A stretch of 64,000 nt of DNA, taken from NCBI GenBank assembly GCA_014058405.1, contig CP047423.1, positions 2,960,501 through 3,024,500 of the forward strand, read 5' to 3'. Shown piece by piece: positions 36,646 through 43,823 of this stretch. The DNA comes from Candidatus Nitrospira kreftii. Lineage in GTDB: Bacteria; Nitrospirota; Nitrospiria; Nitrospirales; Nitrospiraceae. Under the pieces are notes generated by a model. It worked only from the letters and a program-made list of their open reading frames with translations. It searched no databases and was not told where the DNA came from. The position numbers were made by a program, and so were the translations under genes. Each line of letters opens with the position of its first letter. Within the stretch, counting starts at the first letter, position 1.

Positions 36646-37413
36646 TCACTCCGACCTTGTCGATCGCGGATGCTGAATTTCCTCGAGTGTGAATTGTTTT
36701 GGTAGTAGAACTGGCAGGATGATCCCGATGGGATCGCCGCGTTTGATGGTGGTGGGCTTCTGCAGTTGCAGAAGAAAATTGGCGGTGAAGGCTTCGTAGT
36801 CAGGCAGCCACGCATATTGATTTGGCGTACGCTTGTACTCCTGCGTCTTCATGCCCTCCCACACCGTAAACGTTCGGTCCGGATGGTGGTAAAAGTGGTT
36901 CGGGACATCCTTCATCATCAAGCCGACATGCTTGGGATAGTACAACCTGACCCCGCAGCAGAGCTTGGGATAGCCGCTGTTTAGAATCAAATCGACATAC
37001 ATCCCGGAGAATGTCTTGTACCCAAGCAGTCGCTCTTCCGGCAGGATCGGAGGCGATTGCCACCGAACCCCCTCGGCAGTGCGGCGCAATTTTATATCGG
37101 CCGGACAGCGAATAAGCCAACCATAATTCCCGACGGTGCGCACCGGGCCACAATCGTCCGGCAATACCTTGTATCCGCCGACAGCGAGGGCCCGCTGTTC
37201 ATCCAATGTCATGTTGCCTAACATCGGTCGGTGGGGATGAAAGTCAAGCTTGAGTCGTTCCGGAGGAAACGCGGTCGAGTATTCACGCTCCCAGTAGATA
37301 ACAATCTTGTCAGTCCCCTCATCAGAGGTGACCGATTCGGTGGTTTCGTCTTCCACGACCGTGACAGTAATCGAATTGGTAGGGCTCGCACAAGAGGCTC
37401 GGCGTGGACTCAC
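36646..37413 (-). CDS. Conserved protein of unknown function (DUF6065-like?)
   Basis: Up to 255 residues. The assigned start is a GTG at 37413, but a later one within the first 20 codons is possible because no ribosome site stands out. It contains CGPVRTVGNYGWLIRCPADI and GYPKLCCGVRLYYPKHVGLM, and the overall pattern recalls DUF6065 proteins, though I am not certain. It has no signal peptide. It lies 45 bases upstream of the FGE-fold gene on the same strand and shares a divergent promoter region with pilT. Confidence 0.55.
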   Translation of the reverse strand: MSPRRASCASPTNSITVTVVEDETTESVTSDEGTDKIVIYWEREYSTAFPPERLKLDFHPHRPMLGNMTLDEQRALAVGGYKVLPDDCGPVRTVGNYGWLIRCPADIKLRRTAEGVRWQSPPILPEERLLGYKTFSGMYVDLILNSGYPKLCCGVRLYYPKHVGLMMKDVPNHFYHHPDRTFTVWEGMKTQEYKRTPNQYAWLPDYEAFTANFLLQLQKPTTIKRGDPIGIILPVLLPKQFTLEEIQHPRSTRSE

Positions 37414-37450
37414 TGGACTAATTACAAGCCGTGCACGATCCGCGTTTTGC

Positions 37451-37478
37451 TTGTCGCCATACCAAAAACACGTATAGT
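37451..37478 (+). promoter_or_regulatory. Likely pilT promoter
   Basis: TTGTCG (37451-37456) and TATAGT (37473-37478), 16 bases apart, form a reasonable sigma-70 promoter. Transcription would start near 37485, about 25 bases before the pilT ATG, which has AAGGAGG in front. Confidence 0.5.
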
Positions 37479-37510
37479 GATAGGGGTCCTAACAAGGAGG
37501 CGGATGAATC

Positions 37511-38590
37511 ATGCCGAAGATCGATGAACTCTTTCGAATGATGATCGAGCACGGGGCGTCGGACTTGCATTTGATAGCAGGACAAGTCCCAACGTTCCGG
37601 ATCAATGGTGAGTTGGAACGCCTACCAGGGACTGCGGTACTCGACAACCAGGTTCTCCACGACATGCTCTATGAGATCACACCAAGCTCGAAGAAAGAGG
37701 TGTTCGAAGCAACCGGCGATATGGACTTCGGGTACGAAATTTCCGGATTAGCCCGGTTCCGTTCCAACTTCTTCAATCACAAACACGGGATGGGCGCGGT
37801 CTTTCGGAAAATTCCCACCACGGTGCTCTCTGCTGAAGAATTGGGCTTGCCGCCGGTCCTGACACGCGCGGCGATGTTGCGGAAAGGACTGGTCTTGGTC
37901 ACAGGCCCCACCGGCAGCGGAAAGTCGACGACATTGGCAGCGATGGTCGACTATGCGAACCGTAACCGGAAGGATCACATTCTGACCATCGAAGACCCGA
38001 TCGAGTTCGTCCACCAGAGCAAGAGCTGCATCGTCAATCACCGAGAGATCGGCTTACATACCGTCACGTTCGGTTCTGCCCTGCGAGGAGCCCTTCGGGA
38101 AGACCCGGATATTATTCTGGTCGGTGAGATGCGAGACCTTGAGACCATCGCGCTGGCGGTAGAAGCGGCGGCCACCGGGCATTTGGTGTTCGGCACGCTG
38201 CACACGGAGAATGCGGCCAAGACGGTCGACCGCATCATCGAAGTCTTCCCGTCCTCGGAGCAGCCGCAGATTCGCAATACCCTATCCACGGCACTGCGCG
38301 TTGTGGTAGCCCAAAACCTTTTCAAGCGTATCGATCAGAAGGGGCGGTGTGCGGCACTGGAAATTATGGTCTGTACTCCGGCCATCAGTAATCTCATCCG
38401 TGACGCCAAGACATTTCAGATCGCGTCAGCCATGCAGACTGGAAAAAACGTCGGCATGCAGACCTTGGATGACGCGATTCAGGAGCTTCTCATGAAGAAA
38501 TGGATCTCACCGGAGGAGGCCTACGAGAAGTCCATCGACAAGAATCGCTTCGCCAAGCTCCTCAAAACTCCACCGGATGCGCTGCAGTAG
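37511..38590 (+). CDS. pilT: Type IV pilus retraction ATPase PilT
   Basis: 359 residues. The Walker A box GPTGSGKST is near residue 135, the Asp box ILTIEDPIEFVHQSKSCIVN and the Walker B LREDPDIILVGEMRD follow, and HTENAAKTVDRII is the His box. The N-terminal PAS-like domain begins with IEHGASDLHL. It powers retraction of type IV pili (twitching, DNA uptake). Start by AAGGAGG ten bases upstream. The last 75 codons are repeated at 39354-39581 after a toxin-antitoxin pair, so this gene's 3' end may have been brought in or duplicated. Confidence 0.95.
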   Translation: MPKIDELFRMMIEHGASDLHLIAGQVPTFRINGELERLPGTAVLDNQVLHDMLYEITPSSKKEVFEATGDMDFGYEISGLARFRSNFFNHKHGMGAVFRKIPTTVLSAEELGLPPVLTRAAMLRKGLVLVTGPTGSGKSTTLAAMVDYANRNRKDHILTIEDPIEFVHQSKSCIVNHREIGLHTVTFGSALRGALREDPDIILVGEMRDLETIALAVEAAATGHLVFGTLHTENAAKTVDRIIEVFPSSEQPQIRNTLSTALRVVVAQNLFKRIDQKGRCAALEIMVCTPAISNLIRDAKTFQIASAMQTGKNVGMQTLDDAIQELLMKKWISPEEAYEKSIDKNRFAKLLKTPPDALQ

Positions 38591-38753
38591 CCTCGATTCA
38601 CACCGTCATAGAGAACAATACGCCATTCGCTTTACAACTAGTCCGTTATGGCCTCCCAGTTAGCGCAGTGCCTAACTGAACAAGAGATGAACCTTCGAGC
38701 CTGATGGGTCGGCACAAGAGACAATGAAACAATGGCCTGACGTCTCAAAAACA

Positions 38754-38972
38754 TCAGGACGCCCACTTGAGCGCCAATTTTTTCTGGTTGATGGCACAAT
38801 CCCTCAGGTACAGGTTGATAAGATGCTGATAGGGCATGCCAAGCTCATCGGCCAGTCCTTTAAAATAAGATATTGTCGTGCCGTCCAATCGAATCGTAAT
38901 GGGCTTCTTGAGCAATTTCCGGTAGGGATTCCGAACACCCTTCATCTTCGAAAAGTCATATCGTTCTCTCAT
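38754..38972 (-). CDS. brnA: BrnA antitoxin
   Basis: 72 residues with the BrnA signature: MRERYDFSKMKGVRNPY, then KPITIRLDGTTISYFKGLAD (ribbon-helix-helix strand and helix) and the closing YQHLINLYLRDCA. It would form a dimer that neutralises BrnT and binds the operon operator. It lies directly behind brnT, three bases after its stop, in the usual toxin-first order. Confidence 0.9.
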   Translation of the reverse strand: MRERYDFSKMKGVRNPYRKLLKKPITIRLDGTTISYFKGLADELGMPYQHLINLYLRDCAINQKKLALKWAS

Positions 38973-38975
38973 CTA

Positions 38976-39260
38976 TCACCTCTCATAGTTTCTGGTTTCA
39001 CTTCGGGTGGCTTTCCGTGCCGAGATGATCCGGATAACTCGATCACTTTCCCTGTAGCAATGGCAGACAACCAGTATGCGCAGCCTGAAGCTGATACCCA
39101 GCATGAGAAAGCGGTCTTCGTCGCCGGAGTGATCAGGATCGTAGAATCTGATCGCATGATCATCGAGAAACACCGTCTGTGCCTCTTCGAATGCCACGCC
39201 GTGCTTTCTTATATTGCTGCGATTCTTTGCTTCATCCCATTCGAAGCGCAACTCACGCAT
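38976..39260 (-). CDS. brnT: BrnT ribonuclease toxin
   Basis: 94 residues of the BrnT fold: RFEWDEAKNRSNIRKHGVAF is the family N-terminus, with KHGV and the later ISARKATRSE as catalytic-site regions. It cleaves RNA and arrests growth when free of BrnA. The ATG at 39260 is used here; an ATG five codons earlier (39275) would lie inside the palindrome at 39260-39276 and neither has a strong ribosome site. The pair sits in the middle of a duplication of the pilT 3' end. Confidence 0.88.
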   Translation of the reverse strand: MRELRFEWDEAKNRSNIRKHGVAFEEAQTVFLDDHAIRFYDPDHSGDEDRFLMLGISFRLRILVVCHCYRESDRVIRIISARKATRSETRNYER

Positions 39261-39276
39261 ATGTACAGTGTACATA
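39260..39276. promoter_or_regulatory. Operator palindrome of the brnTA operon
   Basis: TATGTACAGTGTACATA is a perfect dyad of eight-base arms around one base, overlapping the brnT start region. It is the natural site for autorepression by BrnA or the BrnT-BrnA complex. Confidence 0.6.
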
Positions 39277-39353
39277 ACCGAGACACCATCGGCAATGGCA
39301 ATTATCAGGCAATACGTGAATAGAATGATAAAACGCCCGTTAGAGAGCTAAAG

Positions 39354-39581
39354 ATTTTGGTTTTTACCCCGGCCATCAGCAATCTCATCCGTGACGCCAA
39401 GACATTTCAGATCGCCTCGGCCATGCAGACCGGGAAGAACGTCGGCATGCAGACCTTGGACGACGCGATTCAGGATCTCCTCACCAAGAAATGGATCTCG
39501 CCGGAAGAAGCGTACGAGAAATCCATCGACAAGAATCGCTTCGCCAAGCTCCTCAAAACTCCACCGGATGCGCTGCAGTAG
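39354..39581 (+). repeat. Partial duplicate of the pilT 3' end (non-functional fragment)
   Basis: From 39354 to the TAG at 39581 the sequence repeats pilT codons 285-359 (38363-38590) in direct orientation. Differences are mostly at third codon positions (for example ACT-GGA-AAA against ACC-GGG-AAG), with few amino-acid changes. It has no promoter or start of its own. The largely synonymous divergence means the two tails evolved separately as working coding sequence before being brought together, so one came from another strain or a paralogue. Confidence 0.85.
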
Positions 39582-39723
39582 TTTAGGTGGGAACGCGGCA
39601 AGGCAGCCTGAGAAGATCACCCTACAGCGATCTTGCCATGCAGATGAGGTTGACCTAGCGTATACATAAAACAAGACAAGACCCGACTTGTTTTTACTTT
39701 TAACAAAAGGCTGCTTAGTACAA

Positions 39724-41109
39724 TCACCGAAGATTTGTTGGTGGCTGGGGCACAAACCTAGTGAACTTTTGCTTCCTCTTTCTCAACCCGCTGTTGAAGA
39801 ACTGAAATGGTTCGTTGGCTTTTTCGTAGTATCTTCTCTGATTAAGAGTCCATTCCGAACAATCCATAAGAATAAAGTCCTCGGAGTTTTCGTTGGAGAA
39901 CTTAGGGGCATCAATCGCAATTCCAATGATTGTTTTTATCTCAGGAAATGAGTTTTTCGCGGCGCCACACGCAACTTTGAGCATGTATTGACGCTTCGCT
40001 CTATAACTCTCCTCCTCGCGTCGTTCAGCCGGAGCTCGCAATTGAAAAAAGAGGTACCGTTTCTCAGGGTAAAATGAGGGCATAAGGCTAATGTTACGCG
40101 CCAACTCTCCCAGGTCTTCTGGAAAGTTGTCTATCGCGCGCATCATCGCATCTGTCAAGGCCCGCCGAGTAAAGCGAGGCTCCTTGGCCATTTCGTGAAT
40201 AGGACTCCGGTGGGCAAACAAAGAGTCGCCCATGCACAGACCGGCCAGAGCATTTCCAGATGTGCGCTGAATTAGCCTATCCCAAACATAGGATGATTGA
40301 TTTGCCTTTTTAGTATTGATGTACACTTCAGAATTCTCAAAAGCCTTCCACTCACCCTCACCGATATTAACAAGGTCAAAATGAGACTCGATGGGCCCTA
40401 TGCGGTGCCGGCGGCTGATCTCGTCATAATTTCGAAAATAGTGAGCTAACAAATCCTCTTCCCCGCAATACGTGAGCGCACCATATCGGTTTATGGCTTC
40501 GACTTTCGCATCAAGATAATCCGTGAGGTCCCATATGGTATCCAATTCACGAAGCACCACTGGAAGATTATGAGTATCGAGAACATGAACTGGATTGCTT
40601 CTATCCAACGAGATCATAAATGGAATGCCTGCAAAGGCAGAATCCAAATCCGAATAGGCAATTGCAAGGCTTCCATACATATTATCGGAAGATGCCTGTA
40701 AGCAAGCTTCAGCGGCACCATGAGCCACGATAATCTTATGAATCGTTCGAAGTGAAGGGTGAGGTTTTATCGGCAACTCATTGCGTAGCGTGTTTTCAAG
40801 ATAGATCTTCCGCCCACTACGCAAGTACTTTTCCGCTCCATGGGCCGTTTTGATTTGTGCGTCAATCACGCGACGTTTCCATCGACCCCACGAAACCGAC
40901 TGCGAATCGCCCGAATCAGTATTGAGCTGCTTCTCCCGGTCAAAGAATATGAACGCAATGTGGTCAAAAATAACAAGAAGATCGCAGAGCTCTTTCCCAT
41001 CGTCTTTGAATGGATTTGGATAACTCCACAGTTTTAGGAACGTACTCTCGCACAAATCCGAGAGTAAGCGCTCGGTTGGAGTCACACCGATTGACTTTTT
41101 AATTGCCAT
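39724..41109 (-). CDS. AT-richer gene of unknown function, possible nuclease-like N-terminus
   Basis: 461 residues from the ATG at 41109; the frame extends further upstream, but that part looks unrelated. The N-terminus has TERLLSDLCESTFLKLWSYP and GKELCDLLVIFDHIAFIFFD followed by REK, a pattern of an acidic residue, a strand with Asp and a downstream Lys that resembles PD-(D/E)xK-like folds in orphan accessory genes. The rest is unrecognised. Base composition is clearly poorer in GC than the genes on either side. It lies beside the TA pair and pilT duplicate, so it may belong to the same inserted segment and could be a defence gene. Confidence 0.55.
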   Translation of the reverse strand: MAIKKSIGVTPTERLLSDLCESTFLKLWSYPNPFKDDGKELCDLLVIFDHIAFIFFDREKQLNTDSGDSQSVSWGRWKRRVIDAQIKTAHGAEKYLRSGRKIYLENTLRNELPIKPHPSLRTIHKIIVAHGAAEACLQASSDNMYGSLAIAYSDLDSAFAGIPFMISLDRSNPVHVLDTHNLPVVLRELDTIWDLTDYLDAKVEAINRYGALTYCGEEDLLAHYFRNYDEISRRHRIGPIESHFDLVNIGEGEWKAFENSEVYINTKKANQSSYVWDRLIQRTSGNALAGLCMGDSLFAHRSPIHEMAKEPRFTRRALTDAMMRAIDNFPEDLGELARNISLMPSFYPEKRYLFFQLRAPAERREEESYRAKRQYMLKVACGAAKNSFPEIKTIIGIAIDAPKFSNENSEDFILMDCSEWTLNQRRYYEKANEPFQFFNSGLRKRKQKFTRFVPQPPTNLR

Positions 41110-41273
41110 TGGCCTGTAGGCTATTCGGTATGTATAAAAGTTGCCGTTTGGGGGCCAGCTTACTTGATCGAGCCGGTTGTTCCATGAGCGGGTCACTCGC
41201 AAACTTGAAGAAAGAAGGCAAGGCGCTTCACCAGGAGTCGGTTACCAATGAAACGGTTCTCTGACCCCCACTC

Positions 41274-41591
41274 TTAATTGATGACGAGCCCCTCTGTACC
41301 ATCGGCAAGCTTCACCTTGAAGCCATCATAATCCTGGCCATGATACAAACCAACGGCCTTGGCCGTCTCACCTGCTTTCAAAGTCGCGATGACCTGACCT
41401 GGTAGAAGGCTCGCGCTTGGAGATTCAGGAGAAGCCGGTGTTTGGGTTATGCTGTGAATCTCCGTTGGCTTTTCGATCATGAGGATCGTCTCGCGATCGC
41501 CGCACCCCGCTAGGATGAAAACACCAAAAGCCACGAGAGCGGCTACGGTGAAGTGATCACGGAATCGTTTCGCAACAACGAGTACCCGCAT
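41274..41591 (-). CDS. Small lipoprotein with SH3-like C-terminus
   Basis: 105 residues from the ATG at 41591. The signal sequence ends in a lipobox (FGVFILAGCGD). The C-terminus (VIATLKAGETAKAVGLYHGQ, then DGFKVKLADGTEGLVIN) resembles a bacterial SH3-like domain, which often binds cell wall. It is last in a four-gene run after the methyltransferase. Confidence 0.68.
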   Translation of the reverse strand: MRVLVVAKRFRDHFTVAALVAFGVFILAGCGDRETILMIEKPTEIHSITQTPASPESPSASLLPGQVIATLKAGETAKAVGLYHGQDYDGFKVKLADGTEGLVIN

Positions 41592-41611
41592 ATGCTCTCT
41601 CCCGCTTCCTC

Positions 41612-42274
41612 TCAATAAATGATCCCGCCAACCACCCAGTGCCGGTCGTCGGGAATGTCGATCAGCAAGCGCGTGAGATTCATGCGGGCCAGCTGGGCCC
41701 CGACCTCATCCTCGGTGAAAGCAGCCAGCAGGGAATTATAGAAATCGCGGCGCAAAATATCCGGCTCATTGGCTGCGTACTGGTCGACGATTGCTTGGGC
41801 CGCTTCCGGCGAATCCGGTCGGAGCAAGTCCATCACCAACACCGGTGCCCCAGGCTTCACCAACTGGCGAAGCTTTTGCCAGAATTGCAACGGGTTGGGC
41901 AGGTGATGGAGCAGGCTGTTGGAAATCGCAGCGTCGATGGTTCTGGCGCCGGCAATCTCTTCAAACCGTTCGCAGCGCAACATAATGCGTTCCGATAGAC
42001 CAGCTTGGTTCACCGCGTCCTCCCCAAGCCGGATCATCGGACCTGACGCATCAACACCGATGATTTGACAGGCTGGATACAGTGTGGCGATTCGAATAGG
42101 GATATCAGCCGGACCGCAGCCGAGATCCAGCACGGTTCCTAGCGAAAACTCTGGGAAGTAGTTTTTAAATAGCTCGACGAATCCTTGATTTTCTTCCGCA
42201 AAGTCGGCGCGCGCGTAAGCCTCAGCCTGCTTTGGGTCGTCCATGAGTTCTGGTTCTAGAACACGGTCCATCAT
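41612..42274 (-). CDS. Class I SAM-dependent methyltransferase
   Basis: 220 residues. Motif I is VLDLGCGPADIPIRIA, motif II ends in IIGVDASGPMIR, and NSLLHHLPNPLQFWQKL and VMDLLRPDS are later core motifs of the family. The substrate is unknown. It lies between a MOSC gene (69 bases upstream) and a lipoprotein gene (20 bases downstream) on the same strand. Confidence 0.88.
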   Translation of the reverse strand: MMDRVLEPELMDDPKQAEAYARADFAEENQGFVELFKNYFPEFSLGTVLDLGCGPADIPIRIATLYPACQIIGVDASGPMIRLGEDAVNQAGLSERIMLRCERFEEIAGARTIDAAISNSLLHHLPNPLQFWQKLRQLVKPGAPVLVMDLLRPDSPEAAQAIVDQYAANEPDILRRDFYNSLLAAFTEDEVGAQLARMNLTRLLIDIPDDRHWVVGGIIY

Positions 42275-42343
42275 CTTCGTCGCTCGTCGTTCGTGAAGCG
42301 TCGTTCGATACGATTCTACGAGATACGCTTCACAATGTGCGCT

Positions 42344-42823
42344 TCACATTTCCAATGTTACTTTGTCTCCCGGCCTTACCACACCCCCGTGGAGCACCTT
42401 GGCATAGACGCGACTCCAACCAGGGTTTAACTTCTCCGAAATACGAGAAAAATCCTCGTCACGAAACCAGCGGCCATTATGACTACATGGAGTCGTATAG
42501 CTGGTGACCTCAAGTTTAACATCTGGTCCGATTATTAACTGAACGCCAGGTCGTATCAATTCCCACTCCAATCCCGATAAGGTCAGATTTTCCCCAGACG
42601 ACCCGGCATCGATCGGATGACCTTCATCTTGAAGTCGTTCAATGAGTTCGAGCGAATACAAACAAACGGCACGATCAGGTCCACCGTGGAACTTGAGGTT
42701 GCGCTGCCGATCACCACTCAGCCCCTCCTTACCAACCGAGGCTTCCCAGACGGGAAGTTTCGGAACTCCCCCGTCGGACAGGTTGATCTGATGCACATGA
42801 GGATACGGCGGCCTGCTCGGCAT
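42344..42823 (-). CDS. MOSC-domain protein
   Basis: 159 residues from the ATG at 42823. The segments GLSGDRQRNLKFHGGPDRAV and SSGENLTLSG are MOSC hallmarks, and the Cys in TPCSHNGRW is in the expected position for sulfur carriage. MOSC domains deliver sulfur to metal clusters or reduce N-hydroxylated compounds together with Moco. It starts two bases after the PrmA-like stop, so the two are coupled. Confidence 0.9.
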   Translation of the reverse strand: MPSRPPYPHVHQINLSDGGVPKLPVWEASVGKEGLSGDRQRNLKFHGGPDRAVCLYSLELIERLQDEGHPIDAGSSGENLTLSGLEWELIRPGVQLIIGPDVKLEVTSYTTPCSHNGRWFRDEDFSRISEKLNPGWSRVYAKVLHGGVVRPGDKVTLEM

Positions 42824-42825
42824 TG

Positions 42826-43701
42826 TTAGCCTTCTCCGTCGCACGATTCCGGCCTCAAGAATTTCATAGCCACCCAACCCTCTTCCTCACATCCCTCCGA
42901 GCACACAAGACCGAGACCAGACATGTGATCGATGATTTCAACCTGCTGTTCAACGAGAATGCCGGAGACCATGAGTCTTGCTCCCTGCATCGCCAAGCCG
43001 GCCAAATCGTCAGCGAGGCTCAAGACCGTCTGTCGATCGAGATTGGCCAGCACAAGATCGGCGGCGGCTCGTCTCTCCTGTGGCAGATCATCCAACGTCC
43101 CACACACGATGTCGATCTGATCGTTCAATCCATTCTGGGCGACATATTCTTTCGCACAATCGACCGCGACAGGATCAATCTCAATACCGACAACGGACGC
43201 CGCACCAAGTTTGGCCGCAGCCATGGCTAAGATGGCGCTACCGGCACCGACATCCAGCACCATTTCTCCACCGCGGATGTCTTGCTGCAGCCACATAAGC
43301 ACCATGCGCGTCGTCGCATGGTGACCAGTGCCGAAGGCTTGTTTCGGGTCCAGGACGATCTCGATGTCGTTCACATCCAACGTGGCCGGTTCCCAACTGG
43401 GTCGAACGAGCAGTCTTCCGATCCGGAGAGGCTGCACGGAACGAGCCCAGGCTTCGTTCCAGTCCTGGAATGGGACCTGTTTCACCGACACAGGAACATC
43501 TCCAATCGACGGCGCCAGGTCGGCGAGAACCAGCCGCAATGAGACAAGCCGTTCGTCGCTCCACTGCGCCTCCGGCCAATACAGATGGACCACGCCCTGA
43601 TCTTCCCATGCTCCTTGCACAGAAGCATCGTCAAGCCGGCTCAATAACTCGCCTGCATCCAGGTTTTCCTGGATACAGACATCGATCCAATGATCGGCCA
43701 T
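42826..43701 (-). CDS. prmA: Ribosomal protein L11 methyltransferase-like
   Basis: 291 residues. The motif DPKQAFGTGHHATTRMVLMW is characteristic of PrmA and its SAM site VLDVGAGSAILAMAAAKLGA follows. The later ANLDRQTVLSLADDL is the usual ANI/NPP-like position, with NLD in place of the common NI. PrmA trimethylates Lys/N-terminus of L11. The start ATG at 43701 is the first gene of the four-gene minus run. Confidence 0.85.
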   Translation of the reverse strand: MADHWIDVCIQENLDAGELLSRLDDASVQGAWEDQGVVHLYWPEAQWSDERLVSLRLVLADLAPSIGDVPVSVKQVPFQDWNEAWARSVQPLRIGRLLVRPSWEPATLDVNDIEIVLDPKQAFGTGHHATTRMVLMWLQQDIRGGEMVLDVGAGSAILAMAAAKLGAASVVGIEIDPVAVDCAKEYVAQNGLNDQIDIVCGTLDDLPQERRAAADLVLANLDRQTVLSLADDLAGLAMQGARLMVSGILVEQQVEIIDHMSGLGLVCSEGCEEEGWVAMKFLRPESCDGEG

Positions 43702-43823
43702 GTGACTCCGTAACGGAATGTGTTCATCAGGATGATCTATTGATTTGGAATTTTGAAGTTTCTGAATTCAACAGATCGACAGATACTCAGATTGTCATTT
43801 GACGTTCGAATCTGTTCCCAGTA

